A stretch of 5,040 nt of DNA, from assembly GCA_004282995.1 (NCBI GenBank), contig SHLU01000168.1, forward strand, positions 1 through 5,040. Reading direction: 5' to 3'. The position numbers were made by a program, and so were the translations under genes. This document shows, piece by piece, positions 1-5,040 of the stretch. The first letter of the stretch is position 1, and each line of letters begins with the position of its first letter. The DNA comes from Sphingomonadaceae bacterium (GTDB lineage: Bacteria; Pseudomonadota; Alphaproteobacteria; Sphingomonadales; Sphingomonadaceae). The notes below the pieces were generated by a model. It worked only from the letters and a program-made list of their open reading frames with translations. It did no database searches and was not told the origin of the DNA.

Positions 1-176
1 ATGTTGTAGAGCGAAAATACGAAACTGCGGAAGGCCAGCGACGCCAGCACGACCAGCAGGACAAAGGCAGGGAAACTGAGCCCCTTGCGTCGGTGCTTTG
101 ACCCGCTTTCCTCGCGCCCGTGTGTCGCTTCAGCCTGCGCAGAACTATCCGCTGCCGTTTCGGGGTTTCCAACCAT
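1..176 (-). CDS. lepB: Signal peptidase I, N-terminal part (partial, runs off left edge)
   Basis: Signal peptidase I is the inner-membrane serine protease that removes signal peptides from exported proteins. Only the first 58 codons plus two bases are visible, reading leftward from ATG at 176-174. The translation begins MVGNPETAADSSAQAEA, continues with a polar, basic stretch (GSKHRRKG, about residues 25-32), then one hydrophobic segment at about residues 33-54, ending FRSFVFSLYN. A short cytoplasmic N-terminus, one membrane anchor and an RSFVF-type exit just before the expected catalytic Ser motif match alphaproteobacterial LepB. The Ser/Lys catalytic residues lie outside the window, so the call rests on the anchor region only. 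GTG codons at 185-183 and 188-186 are in frame and open, and no strong Shine-Dalgarno sequence decides between them and the ATG. The gene is divergent from pgi. Another single-pass membrane protein cannot be excluded. Confidence 0.7.
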   Translation of the reverse strand, partial: MVGNPETAADSSAQAEATHGREESGSKHRRKGLSFPAFVLLVVLASLAFRSFVFSLYN

Positions 177-210
177 CGGCGGCACCACTAGGCCCAAGGC
201 GAAGACTGGC

Positions 211-216
211 AAGGAG
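211..216 (+). promoter_or_regulatory. Ribosome binding site of pgi
   Basis: AAGGAG lies 10 bases before ATG at 227. It decides the start: the same frame is open from an ATG at 98, but that upstream ATG would add 43 residues with no family similarity (rich in Arg and Pro) and would overlap the divergent lepB start. Confidence 0.75.
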
Positions 217-226
217 ATTTTGCGCC

Positions 227-1768
227 ATGAGTGATCCGGTGACGACAGCGTGGAAGTCGATCGAGGCGGAGGAGAAACAGACTCTCGAGGCTTTGTTTGA
301 CGAGGATAAAGCACGTGTCGAACGCCTCAGCCAACGGATCGAATGGGGCGAGGGTGAAACCTCGGGTGGAATCCTGTTCGACTGGTCAAAGACCCATCTG
401 ACTCCGGCGATTCTGGATGGGTTCGAAGAGCTTGCCGATGCGGCAGGTTTCGCCGCCGCACGCGAAAAGCTGCTGAGTGGGGCAAAGATCAACGTCACCG
501 AAGGCCGCGCCGCCGAGCACACTGCGCAACGTGGGACGGGCGCCGATGCCAGCGTCGAGGAAGCACAGGCGCTGCTGGCGCGCATGAATATGCTGGTCGA
601 AGCCATCCATGACGGGGCGCTCGGCAAGGTCAAGCATCTGATCCATATTGGTATCGGCGGCAGCGCGCTGGGGCCGGCGCTGGCGGTTGACGCCCTCACG
701 CGTGACCTGACGCTGGTCGACGTGCATGTCGTGTCGAATATCGACGGTGTGGCGCTGGAACAGGCCTTTGCCGCCTGTGATCCGGCGACCACGCTGATCG
801 CTGTCGCGTCCAAGACCTTCACCACGATCGAGACGATGACCAATGCCCACAGCGCGCTCAAATGGCTCGGTGACAACGGCGTGGACGATCCCGGCGGCCG
901 CGTCATTGCGCTGACCGCGAACCCTGAAAAGGCTGTCGAGTTCGGTGTCGACGAAACCCGCGTGCTGCCATTCATGGAGACCGTCGGCGGACGCTATTCG
1001 CTGTGGTCGAGCATCGGTTTTCCGGTCGCGCTGGCAACGGGTTGGGACGAATTTGAGGCAATGCTGGCCGGCGCGCAGGCAATTGACCGCCACTTTGCCG
1101 AGACCGATGGCCGCGCCAACCTCCCGCTGCGCGCCGCCTTTGCGGATCAGTATTACACCCGCGTGCGGGGTTGCCAGACCCGCGCGGTGTTCGCGTACGA
1201 CGAGAGGCTCGGCCTGTTTCCCGATTATCTCCAGCAACTGGAGATGGAATCGAACGGCAAGCGGGTCCAAGTTAACGGTTCGCCCGTAGAAGGGCCGACC
1301 GCGCCGATCACCTGGGGCGGGGTCGGGACCGATGCGCAGCATGCGGTGTTCCAGCTGCTCCACCAGGGCACACACCTCGTACCGGTCGACTTCATCGCCA
1401 GCATCGCGCCGGGCGACGAGCTCGACCCTGCACATCACCGTATCCTGCTGACCAATTGCTTCGCCCAGGGTGCGGCGTTGATGGCAGGCGGCAACATGGC
1501 AGCCGACGGCAAGGACCCGGCCCGCGCCTTCCCCGGCGACAGGCCCAGTGCAACGATGCTGTGCGATGATCTCGATGCCGCCACGCTCGGCGCGCTGATC
1601 GCATTTCACGAACACCGCACCTTCGCCAATGCCGTGCTGATGGGGATCAACCCCTTCGACCAGTTCGGCGTCGAACTGGGCAAGAAAATGGCGAAGGATA
1701 TCGAGGGCGGCGGCGAGGAGTTTGATGCGAGCACGCAATCTTTGCTCGAGCGGGCGGGGTTGGGGTGA
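227..1768 (+). CDS. pgi: Glucose-6-phosphate isomerase
   Basis: This cytoplasmic enzyme interconverts glucose 6-phosphate and fructose 6-phosphate, linking glycolysis/gluconeogenesis to the pentose phosphate and Entner-Doudoroff routes. The product is 513 residues, somewhat shorter than E. coli Pgi (549), and begins MSDPVTTAWKSIE. A sugar-phosphate-binding SIS loop, GIGGSALG, is at 142-149. The first family signature, ETVGGRYSLWSSIG, is at 251-264 with the phosphate-side Arg at R256. MESNGK gives the catalytic Glu at E341, and GTDAQH gives the catalytic His at H372; the 31-residue spacing equals that of E. coli E355/H386. The second signature, at 469-486, contains FDQFGVELGK and ends in the catalytic Lys K486. 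All active-site residues are present and the frame is intact, so the gene looks functional. It is divergent from lepB and followed by a 278-base intergenic region, so it is probably transcribed alone or as the last gene of its unit. Confidence 0.97.
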   Translation: MSDPVTTAWKSIEAEEKQTLEALFDEDKARVERLSQRIEWGEGETSGGILFDWSKTHLTPAILDGFEELADAAGFAAAREKLLSGAKINVTEGRAAEHTAQRGTGADASVEEAQALLARMNMLVEAIHDGALGKVKHLIHIGIGGSALGPALAVDALTRDLTLVDVHVVSNIDGVALEQAFAACDPATTLIAVASKTFTTIETMTNAHSALKWLGDNGVDDPGGRVIALTANPEKAVEFGVDETRVLPFMETVGGRYSLWSSIGFPVALATGWDEFEAMLAGAQAIDRHFAETDGRANLPLRAAFADQYYTRVRGCQTRAVFAYDERLGLFPDYLQQLEMESNGKRVQVNGSPVEGPTAPITWGGVGTDAQHAVFQLLHQGTHLVPVDFIASIAPGDELDPAHHRILLTNCFAQGAALMAGGNMAADGKDPARAFPGDRPSATMLCDDLDAATLGALIAFHEHRTFANAVLMGINPFDQFGVELGKKMAKDIEGGGEEFDASTQSLLERAGLG

Positions 1769-1777
1769 TGCATTTTT

Positions 1778-1791
1778 GCGGGTCTGCCCGC
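1778..1791 (+). terminator. Weak terminator-like hairpin after pgi
   Basis: GCGGG (1778-1782) pairs with CCCGC (1787-1791) across a TCTG loop, 9 bases after the pgi stop codon. A run of five T (1773-1777) precedes the stem, and only a short ATTTCTT follows at 1794-1800. The stem is GC-rich but just 5 bp and has no clean T tract after it. It could end pgi transcription weakly or simply protect the 3' end. Confidence 0.35.
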
Positions 1792-1831
1792 CCGATTTCT
1801 TGTGTCACTGCGAGATGTTAACGACCATACA

Positions 1832-1860
1832 TTGACATTCTTGCTGCGTTGCACCATATG
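1832..1860 (+). promoter_or_regulatory. Candidate sigma70-type promoter for the helicase gene
   Basis: A perfect -35 hexamer, TTGACA (1832-1837), is followed after 17 bases by CATATG (1855-1860), which matches the -10 consensus at only three positions. A start near 1867 would give an untranslated leader of about 180 nt. The -35 and the spacing are good and the -10 is poor, as is common in alphaproteobacteria. It is the best promoter candidate I see between pgi and the helicase gene. Confidence 0.45.
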
Positions 1861-1875
1861 CGGCTCATCGAAATG

Positions 1876-2007
1876 CCCGCCAGCGTGAAGCGGCGGGAGC
1901 GAGAAAGCTCCAAGCCCCGGCAGCGTTTCGGTCCTTTTCCTGAAGCTTCCCTTTTCACGCGGGTCGTTTTGACACCCGCGCCGCGCCCGGATTCCGCTCG
2001 GAATCCG
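1876..2007 (+). other. Cluster of four inverted repeats: structured 5' leader of the helicase gene
   Basis: Four local stem-loops can be drawn. H1 is CCCGCC (1876-1881) with GGCGGG (1892-1897), extended by an inner GC/GC pair past a bulged A, with a GTGAA loop. H2 is GGAGC (1896-1900) with GCTCC (1907-1911) and a GAGAAA loop; it shares two G residues with H1, so both cannot be full length at once. H3 is CGCGGGT (1958-1964) with ACCCGCG (1974-1980). H4 is CGGATTCC (1988-1995) with GGAATCCG (2000-2007) and a GCTC loop. The repeats are seen directly; their folding and role are inferred. No T tract follows H3 or H4, so ordinary termination is unlikely. I do not recognise a named riboswitch class. 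Confidence 0.5.
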
Positions 2008-2046
2008 TGAAGCGCGCCGCATGATATGCGAGCTAAACCTCACACT

Positions 2047-3579
2047 ATGACTACTACCTTTGAAACTCTCGGGCTGTCGCAGCCCGTACTGCAAGCCCTC
2101 GACATGAAGGGCTATACCGTTCCCACCCCGATCCAGGCGCAGGCGATTCCGCCAGTGCTTGAAGGGCGTGACCTGTTGGGCATCGCCCAGACCGGTACCG
2201 GCAAGACCGCAGCCTTCATGCTTCCGAGCATCGACCGCCTGCGCGAATCCGACAACCAGGTGCCGTTCAAGTCCTGCCGCATGCTGGTGCTTGCACCGAC
2301 GCGCGAACTGGCCGGGCAGATTGCCCAGTCGGCCAAGGATTACGGCGCGATGGCCGGCCTCAAGGTCCACTCCATCGTCGGCGGCACATCGGTCGGCAAG
2401 GATCGCAACAAGCTGCACCGCGGCACTGACATCCTCGTCGCCACGCCGGGCCGCTTGCTCGACCTGATCGACCAGAAGGCATTCCGTCTCGACGGCGTCG
2501 AAATTCTCGTCCTCGACGAGGCTGACCAGATGCTCGATCTTGGTTTCATCCACGCATTGCGCAAGATCAGCGAACTGGTCCCGGACGAGCGGCAAACGCT
2601 GTTTTTCAGCGCCACTATGCCCAAGGCGATCCAGGACCTGGTCGGCAAATATTGCCGCAACCCGATTAAAGTGTCCGTGACTCCGGCTGCCACCACGGCA
2701 GAGCGGATCGACCAGTATCTTTTCATGGTCCAGCAGGCCGAGAAGCAATCGCTGCTCGAAATGATCCTCAAGGGCCGCCACGAAGTGCCCGGCAAGCTGG
2801 AGCGTATCCTCGTTTTCACCCGCACCAAGCATGGCGCGGACAGGGTCGTGAAGAAGCTGGCGCAGGCCGGCATCGCCGCCAATGCAATTCATGGCAACAA
2901 GAGCCAGCCGCAGCGCGAACGGGCTCTGGCCGAGTTCAAGCGTGCCAAGACACCCGTGCTGGTGGCAACCGACGTCGCCGCGCGCGGGATCGATATTCCG
3001 GGTGTCAGCCACGTGATCAATTACGAGCTGCCCAATGTGCCCGAGCAATATGTCCACCGCATCGGGCGTACTGCTCGTGCCGGCAAGGACGGCGTTGCGA
3101 TTGCCTTCTGTGCGGAGGACGAGCGCGCCTACCTCAAGGATATCAATCGCAACACCGACGCCGAGTTCGAGCGCCTGTCATTGCCGGAAAATTTCCGCGC
3201 CGTGGTTGAAGGTGTCGGCCCGACCAAGCCTGCGCCCAAGCAGCAGCGCGGCCAGCGAGTGCAACCCAAGCCGAAGGCAGGAACGCGTGGCGGCCAGTCG
3301 CGCAGTCACGGCAAGCCCAGGCAGGGTGGGCATGGGTCTGGCCAGCGGTCGGAACAGCGCGGTGCAGTTCCTAATCCGGTCCATGCCGGCGCTGGCGATA
3401 ATGCTCCGCGTCCCGCCGGCAAACCCAAGCGCAAGCACCCCAACCGGGCCGGCAGGCCCAATCGTTCGGGCGGAAGCCCCGGCGCCGGTCAAGGCGGCGG
3501 TGGCAACCACGGCGGAGGCGGTCGTCCGCAGCGCCGTCGCAGCAGCGGCGGCGGAGGCGGCGGAAGCCCGCGCGGCTGA
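2047..3579 (+). CDS. rhlE: DEAD-box ATP-dependent RNA helicase, RhlE-like
   Basis: This enzyme unwinds or remodels RNA using ATP; relatives act in ribosome assembly, RNA decay and cold adaptation. The product is 510 residues. The Q motif region has F5 and PTPIQ (26-30). RecA domain 1 carries AQTGTGKT (47-54, Walker A), PTRELA (84-89), VGG (111-113), TPGR (133-136), DEAD (157-160) and SAT (188-190). RecA domain 2 carries LVFTRTK (from 255), TDVAARGID (308-316) and HRIGRTARAG (337-346). Residues from about 392 to 510 form a low-complexity tail rich in Gly, Arg, Pro, Gln and Lys, with no aromatic residue and a run of six Gly near the end, typical of a disordered RNA-binding extension. ATG 2047 is chosen because the family starts just before the F-x-x-LGL element; an in-frame ATG at 2026 would add seven residues. 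No clear Shine-Dalgarno precedes either. The RhlE subgroup is judged from the N-terminal pattern; the DEAD-box call itself is certain. Confidence 0.95.
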   Translation: MTTTFETLGLSQPVLQALDMKGYTVPTPIQAQAIPPVLEGRDLLGIAQTGTGKTAAFMLPSIDRLRESDNQVPFKSCRMLVLAPTRELAGQIAQSAKDYGAMAGLKVHSIVGGTSVGKDRNKLHRGTDILVATPGRLLDLIDQKAFRLDGVEILVLDEADQMLDLGFIHALRKISELVPDERQTLFFSATMPKAIQDLVGKYCRNPIKVSVTPAATTAERIDQYLFMVQQAEKQSLLEMILKGRHEVPGKLERILVFTRTKHGADRVVKKLAQAGIAANAIHGNKSQPQRERALAEFKRAKTPVLVATDVAARGIDIPGVSHVINYELPNVPEQYVHRIGRTARAGKDGVAIAFCAEDERAYLKDINRNTDAEFERLSLPENFRAVVEGVGPTKPAPKQQRGQRVQPKPKAGTRGGQSRSHGKPRQGGHGSGQRSEQRGAVPNPVHAGAGDNAPRPAGKPKRKHPNRAGRPNRSGGSPGAGQGGGGNHGGGGRPQRRRSSGGGGGGSPRG

Positions 3580-3604
3580 TAATCTGTGACATGATGCGGG
3601 ACTG

Positions 3605-3619
3605 ACCCCTACGGGGGGT
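3605..3619 (+). terminator. Small GC hairpin after the helicase gene, possible terminator
   Basis: ACCCC (3605-3609) can pair with GGGGT (3615-3619) around TACGG, 25 bases after the helicase stop; a shifted register with a TAC loop is also possible. Only TCTGTC follows, so there is no good T tract. It may be a weak terminator, a 3' stabilising hairpin or part of the gor leader. Confidence 0.3.
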
Positions 3620-3635
3620 TCTGTCGCGCGCGGAA

Positions 3636-3672
3636 ATGGCGGGTGGTTGGCAAGCGCCGACCGGCCCGCCAT
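3636..3672 (+). other. Strong 37-nt stem-loop in the gor leader
   Basis: ATGGCGGG (3636-3643) pairs perfectly with CCCGCCAT (3665-3672). Inside it, GGTTGGC (3645-3651) pairs with GCCGACC (3656-3662), with one G-T wobble, around an AAGC loop. The two stems are separated by a small asymmetric break (T3644 opposite G3663-G3664). About 15 pairs in 37 nt make this the most stable hairpin I can draw in the window. It ends 14 bases before the gor ribosome binding site. No T tract follows, so it is not a standard intrinsic terminator. It could be an RNA control element, a processing or stability hairpin, or one copy of a dispersed palindromic repeat. Confidence 0.6.
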
Positions 3673-3686
3673 ATCGTGCGCGCAAC

Positions 3687-3692
3687 AGGAGA
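3687..3692 (+). promoter_or_regulatory. Ribosome binding site of gor
   Basis: AGGAGA lies 8 bases before ATG at 3701, at good spacing. It fixes the gor start and is left free by the upstream stem-loop, so that hairpin would not block it directly. Confidence 0.8.
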
Positions 3693-3700
3693 TTTCCCGC

Positions 3701-5040
3701 ATGGCCGACTACGATTACGACCTTTTCACAATTGGTGGTGGCTCTGGTGGTGTACGCGCCAGCCGCGTGGCGGCAGCTCATGGCGCAAAAGTCGCCATTG
3801 CGGAGGAATACAGGGTCGGCGGAACCTGCGTGATCCGCGGCTGTGTGCCCAAGAAAATGCTCGTTTACGGGGCCCATTTTGCCGAGGATCTCGAAGACTG
3901 CCAGAAATTCGGCTGGGAGATCGAGGGCAAGAGCTTCGACTGGATCAAGCTCCGCGACAATGTGTTGGCGGATGTCGACCGGCTTGAAGGCGCCTATACC
4001 GACACGCTCGAAAGCCATGACGTAACGATCTTCAAGGAACGCGCCGAAATTACCGGGGACCATGAAATCACGCTCGCCGGCGGCAAGAAGGTGACCGCCA
4101 AGACGATCCTGATTGCCACCGGGGCGCATCCCAGGATTCCCGACTGCGAGGGGGCCGATCACGCCATTTCCTCGAACGAGGCGTTTCATCTCGACAAGTT
4201 ACCCGAGAAGATCATCATTGCCGGTGGCGGCTATATCGCCAACGAATTCGCAGGCATCTTCAATGAGTTTGGCTGCGAAGTTACCATCGTCAATCGCGGC
4301 GACCAATTGCTGCGCGGCTATGACGAGGCGGTTCGTGACCGACTGCTGCAGATTTCGATCACAAAGGGCATCCAGTTCAGGTTCAACACCGTCTTCGAGT
4401 ATATCAAGCCATGCGAAGAGGGCGGATATTTCGTCAAGCTCAGCGACAATGACGAAGAGCGCGTCGACCTGGTCATGTTTGCGATCGGACGCATCCCCAA
4501 TACTGACGGGCTTGGCCTCGATAACGTCGGGGTTGAACTGGGCAAGAATGGCGAGATCAAGGTCGATAAGTTCAGCCGGACCAATCTCGATTACATTTAC
4601 GCCGTGGGCGACGTGACCGATCGGGTCCAACTGACCCCCGTCGCCATCCGCGAAGGCCAGGCTTTTGCCGACAGCGTGTTCGGCGATGGCGAGCCCTACG
4701 CGGTCGACCATGATTGCATCCCCAGCGCGGTCTTCAGCCATCCGCCGATTGCCTCTGTCGGGATGACCGAGGGCGAGGCCAAGAACACGCTTGGTTCGGT
4801 TCGGGTCTACCAGTCGGACTTCCGGCCAATGAAGAACGTGCTGGCCGGGCGCAGCGAACGTAGCTTGATCAAGATGATCTGCGAGGGCGACAACGAGCGC
4901 ATCGTCGGTATCCACATGATCGCACCCGAAGCGCCCGAGATGATGCAGGCCGCCGCCATCGCGGTGAAGGCCGGGCTGACCAAGGCGGATTTCGACGCCA
5001 CCACTGCGAGCCACCCGACAATGGCCGAAGAACTGGTGCT
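3701..5040 (+). CDS. gor: Glutathione-disulfide reductase (partial, last residues off right edge)
   Basis: This cytoplasmic FAD flavoenzyme reduces glutathione disulfide to glutathione with NADPH. The visible part is 446 codons plus two bases and begins MADYDYDLFTIGGGSGG. The FAD dinucleotide-binding loop GGGSGG is at 12-17. The redox-active disulfide is in GGTCVIRGCVPKK (40-52), with C43 and C48. The NADPH domain has GGGYIANEFA (175-184), and R199 and R205, six residues apart, match the 2'-phosphate-binding arginines of E. coli Gor (R198, R204), supporting NADPH over NADH. The second FAD motif AVGDVTD is at 301-307, and the dimer-interface domain begins around 340. The catalytic base is H438 in HPTMAEE, almost the same position as in the 450-residue E. 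coli enzyme, so only a few residues are probably missing. The VIR spacing in the disulfide motif is the plant/cyanobacterial/alphaproteobacterial form. Trypanothione or mycothione reductases are less likely alternatives. Confidence 0.95.
   Translation, partial: MADYDYDLFTIGGGSGGVRASRVAAAHGAKVAIAEEYRVGGTCVIRGCVPKKMLVYGAHFAEDLEDCQKFGWEIEGKSFDWIKLRDNVLADVDRLEGAYTDTLESHDVTIFKERAEITGDHEITLAGGKKVTAKTILIATGAHPRIPDCEGADHAISSNEAFHLDKLPEKIIIAGGGYIANEFAGIFNEFGCEVTIVNRGDQLLRGYDEAVRDRLLQISITKGIQFRFNTVFEYIKPCEEGGYFVKLSDNDEERVDLVMFAIGRIPNTDGLGLDNVGVELGKNGEIKVDKFSRTNLDYIYAVGDVTDRVQLTPVAIREGQAFADSVFGDGEPYAVDHDCIPSAVFSHPPIASVGMTEGEAKNTLGSVRVYQSDFRPMKNVLAGRSERSLIKMICEGDNERIVGIHMIAPEAPEMMQAAAIAVKAGLTKADFDATTASHPTMAEELV

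Noticed and set aside
98..126. TTGACC at 98-103 as a -35 box for pgi
   Set aside because: No acceptable -10 hexamer occurs at 16-19 bases downstream, and it lies inside the lepB coding sequence.
98..226. 43-residue N-terminal extension of Pgi from ATG 98
   Set aside because: The extension overlaps the divergent lepB start, is not Pgi-like, and AAGGAG at 211-216 supports the start at 227.
386..1738. 450-codon open frame on the minus strand opposite pgi
   Set aside because: It lies wholly antisense to a gene with all catalytic motifs, its translation shows no recognisable domain, and long antisense frames are expected in GC-rich DNA with strong third-position bias.
1876..2007. Known riboswitch or 6S RNA in the helicase leader
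   Set aside because: I could not match any named class's conserved core, and the fold is a row of separate hairpins rather than the single long stem with central bubble expected of 6S RNA.
1606..3057. 483-codon minus-strand open frame spanning the pgi end, intergenic region and helicase
   Set aside because: Most of it mirrors the helicase coding frame, it has no recognisable motifs, and it crosses the inverted-repeat region as low-quality sequence. It is a shadow frame.
3488..3570. GGC/GGT-rich tract as a tandem DNA repeat
   Set aside because: It is explained by glycine codons of the helicase tail; no fixed repeat unit is maintained.
3578..3583. GATAAT over the helicase stop codon as a -10 box for gor
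   Set aside because: The hexamer is good, but the region 17 bases upstream is a Gly-codon GGC run with no -35 resemblance.
4199..5014. 271-codon minus-strand open frame opposite gor
   Set aside because: Antisense shadow of the glutathione reductase frame; no ribosome binding site or family motif supports it.

Overview
The window is GC-rich, densely coding bacterial chromosome. Protein features and gene style (a plant/alphaproteobacterial-type glutathione reductase, a RhlE-like DEAD-box helicase with a long glycine/arginine tail, a short-N-terminus LepB) suggest an alphaproteobacterium, most likely of the Sphingomonadales (Erythrobacter/Sphingomonas relatives). That placement is inference from memory of such proteins; no search was run. 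I see no mobile element, CRISPR array, tRNA or rRNA.

Layout. Positions 1-176 (minus strand) hold the first 58 codons of a gene leaving the window to the left, most likely signal peptidase I (lepB): a polar, basic N-terminus followed by one hydrophobic anchor. About 50 bases separate it from the divergent pgi (227-1768, plus), a complete glucose-6-phosphate isomerase with all expected catalytic residues. A 278-base intergenic region (1769-2046) follows. It holds a weak terminator-like hairpin, a sigma70-like promoter candidate and a run of four local inverted repeats, which would give the next gene a structured 5' leader of about 180 nt. That gene (2047-3579) is a RhlE-type DEAD-box RNA helicase with every canonical motif and a disordered tail of about 119 residues. 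A second intergenic region (3580-3700) carries two inverted repeats, one of them a strong 37-nt stem-loop just upstream of the ribosome binding site of gor. Glutathione reductase (3701 to the window edge) is cut off only a few residues before its expected end.

Function. The genes are housekeeping: protein export processing (lepB), sugar-phosphate interconversion (pgi), RNA remodelling (helicase) and NADPH-dependent thiol redox balance (gor). The three plus-strand genes point the same way, but gaps of 278 and 121 bases, each with internal structure, argue for separate or semi-separate transcription rather than a tight operon.

No obviously new protein system is present. The features most worth a second look are non-coding: the hairpin-rich leader of the helicase, with a 9-codon upstream ORF whose stop overlaps the helicase start, and the strong stem-loop in the gor leader.
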